Part shown: piece after piece, positions 1 through 11,282 of the stretch
Layout: the number at the start of each line of letters is the position of its first letter
How positions within the stretch are numbered: the stretch's first letter is position 1
Origin: Paenibacillus yonginensis
Lineage (GTDB): Bacteria > Bacillota > Bacilli > Paenibacillales > Paenibacillaceae
Assembly (NCBI RefSeq): GCF_001685395.1
Contig: NZ_CP014167.1
Location: 687,501-751,500 of the forward strand
Direction of reading: 5' to 3'
Length of the DNA stretch: 64,000 nt
Made by a program: the position numbers and the translations under genes
Notes under the pieces: generated by a model
Seen by the model: the letters and a program-made list of their open reading frames with translations, nothing else
Databases searched by the model: none
Told to the model about the DNA's origin: nothing

Positions 1-144
1 TCAGTTTTGAGAGCTCAAACTCTCAAAAACCGCAGTTTTCCGAAACTGCTTTGATCCTTGAAAACTGGATAACGAAACAACAAATGCGAATTAGAACATT
101 CTTTTTTAGCTGAAACTTGTGTCAAAAACAAGTGTTTAGTAGTT
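1..144 (+). other. 3' part of the 16S-23S internal transcribed spacer
   Basis: Non-coding sequence directly upstream of the 23S rRNA. No tRNA gene is visible in the part present. Bases 50-80 are almost perfectly complementary to 3310-3340, downstream of the 23S gene; both arms carry the core aaaactggat / atccagtttt and the flank cgaaacaa / ttgtttcg. Such flanking pairs form the precursor stalk cut by RNase III during 23S maturation. The complementarity is seen directly; the processing role is established for rRNA operons in general. Confidence 0.8.
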
Positions 145-3222
<3,078 letters not shown>

Positions 3223-3309
3223 AATGGACCCACCAAAGTGAAGAGACGCTGACGAAGCGAACTCCGAATGCTTTGGCGGGGACCCCGAGAACAACTAAAT
3301 CGCAATTGA

Positions 3310-3340
3310 TTGTTTCGTATCCAGTTTTCAGGTGATCAAA
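3310..3340 (+). other. 3' arm of pre-23S processing stalk
   Basis: This segment is the near-perfect reverse complement of 50-80 upstream of the 23S gene, so together they can form a long stem enclosing the 23S transcript. The rest of the 23S-5S spacer (3223-3432) shows no gene. Confidence 0.75.
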
Positions 3341-3432
3341 CATCTGAACCGATTTTAAGCTGCATGTCCTTTCTAGGGTCTGATCTTTTGCTGAAGCGAA
3401 AGACGCGGAAGTGAAGCAGCGCAAAAATCATG

Positions 3433-3549
3433 TTTGGTGGCGATGGCGGAGGGGTTCCACACGTACCCATCCCGAACACGACCGTTAAGCCCTCCAGCGC
3501 CGATGGTACTTGGACCGCAGGGTCCTGGGAGAGTAGGACGCCGCCAAGC
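3433..3549 (+). rRNA. rrf: 5S ribosomal RNA
   Basis: A 117-nt sequence starting tttggtggcgatggcgg and ending gtaggacgccgccaagc, the typical Bacillales 5S ends, which pair as the terminal helix. The internal block cccatcccgaacacgaccgttaagc is conserved. It lies about 210 nt after the 23S gene in the standard order. Confidence 0.97.
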
Positions 3550-3550
3550 A

Positions 3551-3570
3551 ATCCCTTAGGGGATTTTTTT
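3551..3570 (+). terminator. Terminator-like hairpin after 5S
   Basis: Inverted repeat atccc-ttag-gggat followed by a run of seven T. It sits between 5S and the tRNA block, so it may be a partial terminator or the tRNAs may have their own promoter. Confidence 0.6.
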
Positions 3571-3586
3571 ATCCTTGTTATAGTTA

Positions 3587-3665
<79 letters not shown>

Positions 3666-3760
3666 TCCTAACTTTTAAAAGTTGAATTGTAGGTATGGCT
3701 TCTCCGAAAAACAATCGGAATCGTCATCAGAGCTGCACTTCACTTTTTGAGGTAAAATAT

Positions 3761-3836
3761 GGGGCCATAGCTCAGCTGGGAGAGCGCCTGCCTTGCAAGC
3801 AGGAGGTCAGGAGTTCGATCCTCCTTGGCTCCACCA
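3761..3836 (+). tRNA. tRNA-Ala (TGC)
   Basis: 76 nt. Acceptor ggggcca / tggctcc with the alanine identity pair G3-U70, anticodon loop ctTGCaa, T-arm gttcgatcc and encoded CCA. Confidence 0.96.
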
Positions 3837-3853
3837 TATTATTTATTTACTGA

Positions 3854-3927
<74 letters not shown>

Positions 3928-3936
3928 TTGGTTTAT

Positions 3937-4013
3937 GGCGGTCGTGGCGAAGGGGTTAACGCACCGGATTGTGGCTCCGGCATTCGTGGGTTCAAGTCCC
4001 ATCGATCGCCCCA
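3937..4013 (+). tRNA. tRNA-His (GTG)
   Basis: Acceptor gcggtcg / cgatcgc, anticodon loop ttGTGgc and encoded CCA at 4011-4013. The base before the acceptor stem is the extra G-1 of tRNA-His, facing the discriminator C. Confidence 0.94.
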
Positions 4014-4031
4014 TACATTTTCTTAAAGTGT

Positions 4032-4106
4032 TGGGGATTAGCCAAGCGGTAAGGCAACGGACTTTGACTCCGTCACGCATAGGTTCGAATCCTATATCCC
4101 CAGCCA
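4032..4106 (+). tRNA. tRNA-Gln (TTG)
   Basis: 75 nt. Acceptor tggggat / atcccca, D-arm agccaagcggtaaggca, anticodon loop ctTTGac, T-arm ggttcgaatcc and encoded CCA. Confidence 0.95.
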
Positions 4107-4119
4107 TTTTATTTCATGA

Positions 4120-4192
4120 GAGCCATTAGCTCAGTTGGTAGAGCACCTGACTTTTAATCAGGGTGTCGAAGGTTCGAGTCCTTCATGGCTCA
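4120..4192 (+). tRNA. tRNA-Lys (TTT)
   Basis: 73 nt without encoded CCA. Acceptor gagccat / atggctc, D-arm agctcagttggtaga, anticodon loop ctTTTaa, T-arm ggttcgagtcc. Confidence 0.95.
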
Positions 4193-4206
4193 TCTTTATA
4201 CATATT

Positions 4207-4281
4207 GCGGACGTGGCTCAGCGGTAGAGCATCGCCTTGCCAAGGCGAGGGTCGCGGGTTCGATTCCCGTCGTCCGCTCCA
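4207..4281 (+). tRNA. tRNA-Gly (GCC)
   Basis: 75 nt. Acceptor gcggacg / cgtccgc, anticodon loop ttGCCaa, T-arm gggttcgattccc and encoded CCA. Last tRNA of the cluster; a strong terminator follows. Confidence 0.95.
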
Positions 4282-4290
4282 AATGAAATT

Positions 4291-4320
4291 AAACGCTTGC
4301 GAAATTCGCAGCGTTTTTTT
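4291..4320 (+). terminator. Rho-independent terminator of the tRNA block
   Basis: Nested stems aaacgc / gcgttt and tgcgaa / ttcgca, then seven T. Confidence 0.88.
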
Positions 4321-4370
4321 GTTGTTTCATTATCATTAGACCAATTGACTGTCAAAAAGGAACTCTAAAA

Positions 4371-4408
4371 AAATCCTCTGCTCAATTCCCGAGCAGGGGA
4401 TTTTTTGT
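4371..4408 (-). terminator. Terminator of the permease gene
   Basis: Inverted repeat aatcctctgctc / gagcaggggatt just after the permease stop codon. It is flanked by A-runs on the left and T-runs on the right, so it can act in both directions. Confidence 0.82.
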
Positions 4409-4419
4409 TGCCTGAAGTT

Positions 4420-5493
4420 TTATAGAATCGCAATTGCCGCAAGTCCGGACAGTATACCTAACACGACGACGGCTGAGGCTACAAAAGCCAACACTTTTTT
4501 TGGATAGGATCTCGAAATCATCAGCATTGACGGAAGGCTTACCGCTGGCAGTGTGAGCAGCAGCGCTCCTGCCGGACCGGCGCCAAGGCCAAAGGACATA
4601 AAAGACTGAATAATAGGGATTTCAGCCGCAGTTGGGATGACGAACAGCATTCCCGCAATAGCAAACCCGATGATAGCCAGCAGGTGGTTGCCTTCGCTAA
4701 GCCCAACATGAGGGAACAGCCAGGCGCGGGCGGCGCCCAAGACCAGCACCATGACCAGATAAGCAGGCACGATGCTAAGCAGCATGCCGCCTAAGCTTTT
4801 TAACCAGCGCACCAGGAAAGGACCTTCTTCTTGTTTGACGGCCTCCTCCGTTGTTTCCAGGACCTCCTCCGGAATGGCGCTATTGCCGGCGAAACGGTTG
4901 GCGAAATAGCTGACTCCAAACGTAAGCAGAATACCAAAAACCAGCCGGAGTACGGTGAATTTCCAGGACAGCACAAACGTCATAAAGATTAACGTTGCCG
5001 GATTCAGAGTCGGATTGCCGAGCCAGAAAGCCAGGCTGGAGCCTACGGAGACATTCTTTTTCCGGAGTCCGACTGCAATCGGCGCTGCACAGCAGGTGCA
5101 CATCATGCCAGGGAGGGAAGCGATACCACCCAGCGCGGTGCTTTTGAAGGTGGTTTTGCCGAGCACCTTAAGCAGCCACTGTGCCGGAATCAGCACTTGA
5201 ACCAGCGAACCAAGCAGGATTCCCAGCACGGCGGCTTTCCAAACGGACTTGAAGTAGGCTGTCGCATAATCAACTGCTGCCGACCAGGATGGGGAAGGCG
5301 CGGTATCGGAGCCGCCAGTAAGAATGGAAGAGCCGATGGAATGTTCGGTGGCGGCTTTAAAAGCTTTTTCATAATAAGGCCACCATTTGACGTAAGATAA
5401 ACCCGCCGCTGCTATCAGGATGAATAAAACTACGAAGATTGCAGCTTTAACATTCCTGTGAGGGGCCGGTGAAGAGCCTGTTAATTGAGACAT
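4420..5493 (-). CDS. DUF318 / ArsP_1-family permease
   Basis: 357-residue polytopic membrane protein of the permease family (COG0701, DUF318) that includes the organoarsenical exporter ArsP. About eight hydrophobic segments are visible. A signature cysteine stretch, MCTCCAAPIAVGLRK, is followed by LGNPTLNPATLIF, the family's conserved core; a second repeat has PTAAEIPIIQSF. A cytoplasmic acidic loop (EEVLETTEEAVKQEE) separates the halves. The gene is divergent from selD-mnmH across about 180 bp containing an inverted repeat. The family call is firm; the substrate cannot be told from sequence and may be a metalloid or thiol-reactive compound. Confidence 0.8.
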   Translation of the reverse strand: MSQLTGSSPAPHRNVKAAIFVVLFILIAAAGLSYVKWWPYYEKAFKAATEHSIGSSILTGGSDTAPSPSWSAAVDYATAYFKSVWKAAVLGILLGSLVQVLIPAQWLLKVLGKTTFKSTALGGIASLPGMMCTCCAAPIAVGLRKKNVSVGSSLAFWLGNPTLNPATLIFMTFVLSWKFTVLRLVFGILLTFGVSYFANRFAGNSAIPEEVLETTEEAVKQEEGPFLVRWLKSLGGMLLSIVPAYLVMVLVLGAARAWLFPHVGLSEGNHLLAIIGFAIAGMLFVIPTAAEIPIIQSFMSFGLGAGPAGALLLTLPAVSLPSMLMISRSYPKKVLAFVASAVVVLGILSGLAAIAIL

Positions 5494-5539
5494 AGGATTT
5501 GTTACCCCCGATTTCTGAATAAAATGACGTCAATATGAT

Positions 5540-5590
5540 AGTATACCATAAATTATGCTGTTTTTACCTTGATTTTATTAGTGGTATACT
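5540..5590. promoter_or_regulatory. Inverted repeat between permease and selD
   Basis: agtatacca (5540-5548) and its exact reverse complement tggtatact (5582-5590) lie 33 bp apart in the divergent intergenic region. They could be two operator half-sites or an RNA stem in the selD leader. No regulator is known. Confidence 0.35.
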
Positions 5591-5672
5591 GTTTGAGGAG
5601 TATTTCTCAATTGAACGCTCATTGGAATCACATTTTCCTAAATATTATGAAACGGAAAGGCAGATGATCGTG

Positions 5673-6722
5673 ATGTCAACGAACCAACCTATAAAACTTA
5701 CATCGTTATCTTCAAAAGGAGGCTGCGGCTGCAAAATAGGCCCAGCAGACTTAGCGCAGGTGCTGCGCAGTCTGCCTCCTGCGGTCCCCAATCCGTCTCT
5801 GCTGGTCGGACTGGATACAAGCGACGATGCGGGCGTGTACAAGCTGACAGATGAGCTGGCGCTCGTACAGACCGTCGATTTCTTTACACCGATCGTTGAC
5901 GATCCTTATGACTTTGGACAAGTCGCGGCAACCAATGCGATCAGCGACATTTACGCGATGGGCGGCAAACCGCTCACGGCGCTTAATATTGTTGCTTTCC
6001 CCATCCATACGCTGGAGAAATCGGTGCTGACCGAAATTCTGCGCGGCGCCGGGGATAAACTGAAGGAAGCGGGGGTAACGCTGGTAGGCGGGCACTCCAT
6101 CGACGATAAAGAGCCTAAATTTGGTCTGGCCGTAACCGGGCTTGTTCATCCGGACCGGGTGCGTACAAATGCCGGAGCCAAACCGGGGGACCGATTGATC
6201 CTGACCAAGCCGATCGGAGTCGGCATTTTGACCACTTCGATTAAAAAGGATCTGCTTAGTCCGGAGGAAGTGGCACGGGTTACTTCTGTCATGACTACCT
6301 TGAATAAAACAGCGGCGGAAATCATGGAGGATTATGAGGTCCATGCCTGCACGGACGTCACCGGATTCGGGCTGCTCGGCCATGCTTCCGAAATGGCTAA
6401 AGGCAGCGGTACGGGCATTGTCATCTACCAAGACCAAGTCCCTTTCCTGCCGCGTGTGCGCGAGCTTGCTGAATCGGGCAGCGTACCGGGAGGAACCAAA
6501 AACAACTTTGCCCATTTGGAAGGCTCCGTTACTTTCCCGGATGATCTGGATCAAATCGGCCAGTGGATGCTGTGCGATGCGGTCACGTCCGGCGGATTGC
6601 TCATTGCTGTTAACGGGGACCAGGCGGACCGGCTTTTGAAGCAGCTGGTGGACGCTGGAGTAGAAGCGGCTCTGATTGGCGAGGTCACTGCGGATCAGCC
6701 GGGGCATATCCAGGTTAAATAA
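5673..6722 (+). CDS. selD: Selenide, water dikinase
   Basis: Makes selenophosphate from selenide and ATP, the selenium donor for 2-selenouridine in tRNA and for selenocysteine. 349 residues, normal for SelD. The N-terminal glycine-rich loop SKGGCGCKIGPADL holds Cys18 and Lys21, matching the essential Cys17/Lys20 of E. coli SelD; this is the Cys form, not a selenoprotein. The AIRS-type ATP-binding core follows (VDFFTPIVDDPYDFG, AMGGKPLTALNI, GGHSIDD). ATG 5673 was chosen over ATG 5664 because the GGAAAGG ribosome site at about 5654 is too close to 5664; an upstream in-frame extension has no support. mnmH follows 75 bp later. Confidence 0.93.
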   Translation: MSTNQPIKLTSLSSKGGCGCKIGPADLAQVLRSLPPAVPNPSLLVGLDTSDDAGVYKLTDELALVQTVDFFTPIVDDPYDFGQVAATNAISDIYAMGGKPLTALNIVAFPIHTLEKSVLTEILRGAGDKLKEAGVTLVGGHSIDDKEPKFGLAVTGLVHPDRVRTNAGAKPGDRLILTKPIGVGILTTSIKKDLLSPEEVARVTSVMTTLNKTAAEIMEDYEVHACTDVTGFGLLGHASEMAKGSGTGIVIYQDQVPFLPRVRELAESGSVPGGTKNNFAHLEGSVTFPDDLDQIGQWMLCDAVTSGGLLIAVNGDQADRLLKQLVDAGVEAALIGEVTADQPGHIQVK

Positions 6723-6797
6723 GCTTGGAAGATAGGCAATGACAATTAAAGGATTCTAAGAACATGGATTCTAGACAGAAGCAGGGAGCGAGTAGAT

Positions 6798-7835
6798 GTG
6801 TTCACAGATATAGAGGTTGAAGAGCTTCTTGCGAAGCAAAAGCAGCGGGTTATGACGCTGATCGATGTGCGTTCTCCATCCGAGTTTGAGGAATCGACGA
6901 TTCCGGGGAGCTTGAATATTCCTTTTTTTAACGATGAGGAACGGGCGGAAATCGGAACTTTGTACAAGCAGGTTAGTGTAGAGGCAGCCAAAAAGCGGGG
7001 GCTTGCAATTATTTCAGCCAAACTTCCGGCTTTGATTGAGCAGTTCCAGGAGATTAAGGGGGATAAAGTGGTCTTCTGCTGGCGCGGCGGAATGCGCAGC
7101 CGGACAACCGCGACTCTGCTGTCGTTAATGGATGTTCATGTCCAGCGTCTAAGCGGAGGCATTCGTTCTTACCGGAAATGGGTGGTGGACGAGCTCAGCC
7201 GGTTTGAGGTGAAGCCGAAGGCGCTGGTACTGAACGGGTATACAGGAACAGGGAAAACCTATATTCTACGCAAGCTCAAAGCCGAACATTATCCGGTTCT
7301 TGATCTGGAGCAGATGGCCGGCCACCGCGGTTCGGTGTTTGGTCAGGTAGGCCTGGTCCCTCATAACCAGAAGACCTTTGATTCCCTGCTTCTGCAAGCC
7401 CTGCTTGAAGTGCAGGAGCAGCCTTATATGCTGCTTGAGGCGGAGAGCAAACGGATCGGGAAAGTAGCTATGCCGGATTTTCTAGTAAAAAGCAAAGAGG
7501 AAGGTATCCAGCTTTGGATTGACCTTCCTCTTGAAGAACGGGTGAAGCAAATTCTGGAGGATTATCATCCGGAGCTTCATCAGGAGGTTTGCCTGGCTGC
7601 CTTCCGCAGAATCAAGGAACGCATCCATACGCCGATCGCCAAACAAATCGAAACGGATCTGCTGTCCGGACGGTTTGGGGACGCGGCCGAGCAGCTGCTC
7701 ATTCATTACTATGATCCTCGTTATGAACATACGGCCAAAGAAATTGAGCCGGAGAACCGGGTGATCGTTAAAGCGGCGAATGTAGAGGATGCATTGGCCC
7801 AAGTCAAACAATATATAGCCGAACACGTAGGTTAA
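6798..7835 (+). CDS. mnmH: tRNA 2-selenouridine synthase
   Basis: Replaces sulfur of 2-thiouridine at the wobble position of Lys, Glu and Gln tRNAs with selenium from SelD's selenophosphate, through a geranylated intermediate. 345 residues: N-terminal rhodanese domain with catalytic Cys94 in FCWRGGMRSR, then a P-loop domain with Walker A GYTGTGKT at 147-154 that holds the isoprenoid-binding and tRNA-binding part. Starts at GTG 6798 with GGGAG about 9 nt upstream; the overlapping ATG at 6796 is out of frame. Pairing with selD suggests that selenium serves tRNA modification here. Confidence 0.94.
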   Translation: MFTDIEVEELLAKQKQRVMTLIDVRSPSEFEESTIPGSLNIPFFNDEERAEIGTLYKQVSVEAAKKRGLAIISAKLPALIEQFQEIKGDKVVFCWRGGMRSRTTATLLSLMDVHVQRLSGGIRSYRKWVVDELSRFEVKPKALVLNGYTGTGKTYILRKLKAEHYPVLDLEQMAGHRGSVFGQVGLVPHNQKTFDSLLLQALLEVQEQPYMLLEAESKRIGKVAMPDFLVKSKEEGIQLWIDLPLEERVKQILEDYHPELHQEVCLAAFRRIKERIHTPIAKQIETDLLSGRFGDAAEQLLIHYYDPRYEHTAKEIEPENRVIVKAANVEDALAQVKQYIAEHVG

Positions 7836-7842
7836 TCAAACG

Positions 7843-7882
7843 CACAAAGAAGGTCTCTGCATAAGCGGAGACCTTCTTTGTG
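7843..7882. terminator. Bidirectional terminator mnmH / pepF
   Basis: An 18-bp stem, cacaaagaaggtctctgc / gcggagaccttctttgtg (one G-T pair), with an ataa loop lies between convergent genes; the stem itself ends in A/T-rich tracts. Confidence 0.85.
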
Positions 7883-7910
7883 TTAGCATGCGTCACTTGT
7901 CGTATTCAAC

Positions 7911-9608
7911 TTACAGCGCTTTGTCGTCGACGCTGTTCAGCCAGCCTTCGATTTCGCCGATTACCGAAGCGATGGAGCCGTCTTCAAACGGCGATTTGAG
8001 TCCGGCCAGCTCGACCAGCTTGAGGAAGGACTGGCTGCCGCCGGCTTGGCAAAGCGTCAAATAATCTTTCCAAGCGGCTGCAAAATCCTCTCTGGAACGT
8101 TTCCAGAACTGGAAAGCGCACAGCTGGGCCAAGGTGTAGTCGATATAGTAGAACGGCGTGCTGTAGATATGGCCTTGCTTCTGCCAGAAGCCGCCCTGCT
8201 CCAGATAAGCGTTGCCGTCGTAATCGCGGTGCGGCAAATATTTTTTCTCGATCTCACGCCATGCCTGATTCCGTTCAGCCGGCGTTGCTTCCGGATTGCT
8301 ATAGACGAAATGCTGGAATTCATCGACGGCCACACCGTAAGGAATGAACTGCAGACTTTCGGCGAGGTGATTAAAGCGGTATTTGTCCGCATCTTCCTCA
8401 AAGAACAGATCCATCCACGGCCAGGTGAAGAACTCCATGCTCATCGAATGAATTTCCGCCGCTTCGTAAGTAGGGAAGGCATATTCAGGCACGCTCAGGT
8501 TGCGGCTTTCATAAGCCTGGAACGCGTGGCCAACTTCATGGGTCAAGACGTCAATGTCGCCGGAAGTGCCGTTGAAGTTCGAGAAAATGAACGGGGCTTT
8601 GTATTCGCTGAAATAGGTGCAGTAGCCGCCGCCTTGTTTGCCTTTTTTGCTGACCAGATCCATCAGGTTGCTTTCGAGCATAAATGTAAAGAACTCGTCG
8701 ACCTCTGGAGACAGCTCCTTGTACATTTTGGCGCCGCCAGCGATAATCCAGTCCGGATCGCCTTTAGGATCGGCATTGCCGGTTTTGAATTTCAGGTGCT
8801 CGTCATAAAGCTTCAGGCTGTTCAGGCCCAAACGTTCGGCTTGACGGTCTTTCAGCTTCTGAGAGGCAGGTACGATAGATTCCAGCACCTGCTTGCGGAA
8901 GTTTGCGACCATTTCCGGCGTATAGTCGGTACGCATCATGCGGTCATATCCAAGCCCCACGAAATTTTCGTAGCCCAGCTTCTTGGCGATACGGGTACGG
9001 ACCTTGACGAGATCGTTGTAAATGCGGTCCAGCTCCTGGCTGTGCTCGGCCATAAAGCCGTAGCGGGCCTCCGAGGCGCGTCGGCGAAGATCGCGGTCCG
9101 TCGATTGCTCGAAAGGCACCAGCTGAGGCAGGGTTCTTTCTTCGCCTTCAAACGGAATTTTGGCGGAAGCGATCAGCTGTGAATATTCGGTTGTCAATTT
9201 GTTCTCAAGCTGCAGGTCTTCAATAATTTCAGGACTGAAGATACGCAGCGAAATTTCAGCGAGCTGAAACAGCTGGGTTCCCCATTCTTTCTCCAGGGCT
9301 GGACGATTGGCTGAATTTACGATCGCTCTGTAATATTCGGTTATGTATTCTTGGATAACCGGGCCGATTTCATCCATGTAATCCTGTTCGGCTTTGTAGA
9401 AAGCATCGGTCGTATCAATGGAGTGGCGGACGCCAACAAGCTGCTGCATAGTCTCGAATTCACTACGCAATTTGTTGATGGCGGCGATAGCCTTGCGTTC
9501 TTCATCAAGCGAAGTGGCTGCGTTCAACTGGGCCAGCAGATTGGTAAATTGCTGCTTGAGCTGCTCGGCGTCGGGACGTTCATAGCGGTAATCCTGGAAC
9601 TTTAACAT
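7911..9608 (-). CDS. pepF: M3-family oligoendopeptidase
   Basis: Cytoplasmic zinc metallopeptidase that cleaves short peptides. 565 residues, fitting the compact M3 oligoendopeptidase group. The zinc motif HEVGH is at residues 357-361 and the third ligand glutamate lies in the downstream helix YEAAEIHSMSMEF. The N-terminal half is helical and charged, as usual. ATG at 9608 is preceded by AAAGGG. Transcribed alone, convergent with mnmH. Confidence 0.92.
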   Translation of the reverse strand: MLKFQDYRYERPDAEQLKQQFTNLLAQLNAATSLDEERKAIAAINKLRSEFETMQQLVGVRHSIDTTDAFYKAEQDYMDEIGPVIQEYITEYYRAIVNSANRPALEKEWGTQLFQLAEISLRIFSPEIIEDLQLENKLTTEYSQLIASAKIPFEGEERTLPQLVPFEQSTDRDLRRRASEARYGFMAEHSQELDRIYNDLVKVRTRIAKKLGYENFVGLGYDRMMRTDYTPEMVANFRKQVLESIVPASQKLKDRQAERLGLNSLKLYDEHLKFKTGNADPKGDPDWIIAGGAKMYKELSPEVDEFFTFMLESNLMDLVSKKGKQGGGYCTYFSEYKAPFIFSNFNGTSGDIDVLTHEVGHAFQAYESRNLSVPEYAFPTYEAAEIHSMSMEFFTWPWMDLFFEEDADKYRFNHLAESLQFIPYGVAVDEFQHFVYSNPEATPAERNQAWREIEKKYLPHRDYDGNAYLEQGGFWQKQGHIYSTPFYYIDYTLAQLCAFQFWKRSREDFAAAWKDYLTLCQAGGSQSFLKLVELAGLKSPFEDGSIASVIGEIEGWLNSVDDKAL

Positions 9609-9835
9609 GATTCAGCACCCTTTCTTTACGATATAACTCCTATTATATATAATTGCACGAGCCAATGACTACTAAAGAATGATTATAGTTTGGCCCGGTT
9701 TAACACGCGGTATGAAGCCCTATACTGGAGATAACGTGCTTTTTGAAGAAAAGTCGCTGTTTTGTCACTTAACAACCCAATTGGAAGAGATATATAATTG
9801 ACAGAGACAAGAACCTGAATAGGAGAGCTTTGAAC

Positions 9836-10399
9836 ATGAACAGTAAACCGGATCAATACAACTACAAGCCCACAAGCTCCAGAAACTTCACCGGGCTGAT
9901 TATCACCGTATCGATTGTAGCGAATATCATTATTTTGCTTTTGTTCTTCTCCCCGCTGGGATATCAAGGGGCTGTCGATTTTGACATTACGATTTTCCCG
10001 AGACTGAATGCGATTTTCAACAGCTTTACGTTCATTTTTCTGATAGCAGCTTTAGTGGCGATTATGAAAAAGAACATCCGCGTGCATAAAGTATTTATTC
10101 TGCTCGCCTTTACGACAACCCTGCTGTTTCTCGTGTCCTACCTGACGTTTCACTATATTTCTCCGGACACGGCGAAATATGGAGGAGAGGGCATCATCCG
10201 TCCGATTTATTTCTTTATCCTGATTACTCACAGCTTCCTGGCCGCTATTGTAGTGCCGCTGGCCTTGTTTGCTCTTGTATGGGGCTGGACGATGCAGGTT
10301 GCGAAGCATAAAAAAATCGTCCGCTGGACGATGCCCATCTGGCTGTACGTCAGCTTGACGGGAGTTATCGTCTACCTGATGATGGCGCCGTATTATTAA
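9836..10399 (+). CDS. DUF420-family membrane protein
   Basis: 187-residue integral membrane protein with five hydrophobic segments and the DUF420 pattern: HKVFILLAFTTTLLFLVSYL, ITHSFLAAIVVPLALF and HKKIVRWTMPIWLYVS, containing conserved histidines. The family is often found near cytochrome oxidase assembly genes (CtaG/YozB type), which suggests a respiratory-chain role, but nothing nearby supports that here. ATG 9836 was chosen because AGGAGAG ends 8 nt before it; TTG 9830 lies too close to that site. Confidence 0.8.
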   Translation: MNSKPDQYNYKPTSSRNFTGLIITVSIVANIIILLLFFSPLGYQGAVDFDITIFPRLNAIFNSFTFIFLIAALVAIMKKNIRVHKVFILLAFTTTLLFLVSYLTFHYISPDTAKYGGEGIIRPIYFFILITHSFLAAIVVPLALFALVWGWTMQVAKHKKIVRWTMPIWLYVSLTGVIVYLMMAPYY

Positions 10400-10430
10400 T
10401 AACCCGGCGGGACCGGGCAAGCTGTTTGAA

Positions 10431-10474
10431 CAAAAGGAGCCGTACCTCTTCAAAGAGGCACGGCTCCTTTTGTG
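10431..10474. terminator. Bidirectional terminator DUF420 / SDR
   Basis: Long stem caaaaggagccgtgcctct-like / agaggcacggctccttttg between convergent genes, ending in tttt on the plus strand and its complement on the minus strand. Confidence 0.85.
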
Positions 10475-10493
10475 TATATCTGAATCAGCGGGC

Positions 10494-11228
10494 TTATTGT
10501 GGATTGCTCGTAAACAAGCTTGCTGTCTTGAGCAGCACTCTTGCCGGCAGCTTCAAAGCGCTGAGTACCACCTGGGCAACGTCTTCCGGCTGCATCATCC
10601 GGTCTTCCTCGCCGATCGGCAAATTATTTCTGGCCGCCAGATCGGTATTGACGGTGCTTGGATTCAGTCCAATCACCCGAATGTTGGATTTGCGGACTTC
10701 GTGCATCAAGGCTTCGGTCAGTCCAAGCACTCCGAATTTGGAAGCGCAGTAGGCAGAACCTGTAGCAAAGCCGCGTTCTCCGGCGGTGGAGGCGATGTTA
10801 ATAATATCGCCGCTCTGTTTCTCAATCATAGCAGGAAGGGCTGCGCGTGTTACATAATAAGTGCCCATCAGGTTAACCCGAATGATCTGTTCCCATTCCT
10901 CGGGATCCATCTCCAGCACAGTGCCAAAGGTGGCTGTTCCGGCATTGTTGATCAGAATATCCGGGGTGCCGAGCTCAAGCTCGAGTGCTGCAATAGCGGC
11001 TTCAGCCTGATGACGGTCCGAAATATCGGCCGCACTGCTGGCGATTTGAATATCGTATGTGCTGGCCAGCTCTTCCTGAAGCTGCTTCAACTCATCCGCC
11101 TTACGGGAAATCAGTCCGAGATTGACGCCTTCAGCGGCCAATGCGAATGCGATGGCCCGGCCAATTCCTTTGGTTGCTCCTGTAATTACAGCGGTTTTCT
11201 TTTGTAAATTCGTTGTTTTCATACTCAT
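10494..11228 (-). CDS. Short-chain dehydrogenase, 3-oxoacyl-ACP reductase-like
   Basis: NAD(P)H-dependent oxidoreductase of the classical SDR family, 244 residues. It has the Rossmann motif TGATKGIGRA near residues 16-25, NNAG near 90 and the catalytic YCASK. It resembles B. subtilis YkvO/FabG-like reductases and not the housekeeping FabG, which normally sits in a fatty-acid operon. ATG 11228 has AAGGAGG 8 nt upstream. The degV-family gene ends 55 bp upstream on the same strand, so the two may be cotranscribed. Substrate unknown. Confidence 0.85.
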   Translation of the reverse strand: MSMKTTNLQKKTAVITGATKGIGRAIAFALAAEGVNLGLISRKADELKQLQEELASTYDIQIASSAADISDRHQAEAAIAALELELGTPDILINNAGTATFGTVLEMDPEEWEQIIRVNLMGTYYVTRAALPAMIEKQSGDIINIASTAGERGFATGSAYCASKFGVLGLTEALMHEVRKSNIRVIGLNPSTVNTDLAARNNLPIGEEDRMMQPEDVAQVVLSALKLPARVLLKTASLFTSNPQ

Positions 11229-11282
11229 AGCAGGTTCCTCCTTGGATTAAATAACAGGGTTCATCTGTTTCGGCAGATGGTG

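Noticed and set aside
5535..5672. N-terminal extension of selD
   Set aside because: Upstream in-frame codons are A/T-rich leader sequence without a ribosome site; SelD length and motif position fit the 5673 start.
5751..6707. Long minus-strand ORF of 318 codons opposite selD
   Set aside because: selD is complete with active-site motifs in the plus frame; the opposite ORF is a shadow of its codon bias.
8046..9182. 378-codon plus-strand ORF opposite pepF
   Set aside because: PepF has the zinc motif and full family length on the minus strand; the other frame has no ribosome site or domain.
9674..9688. PerR-box-like aaagaatgattatag between pepF and the DUF420 gene
   Set aside because: Only about 10 of 14 positions match and the repeat is imperfect; A/T-rich background can explain it.
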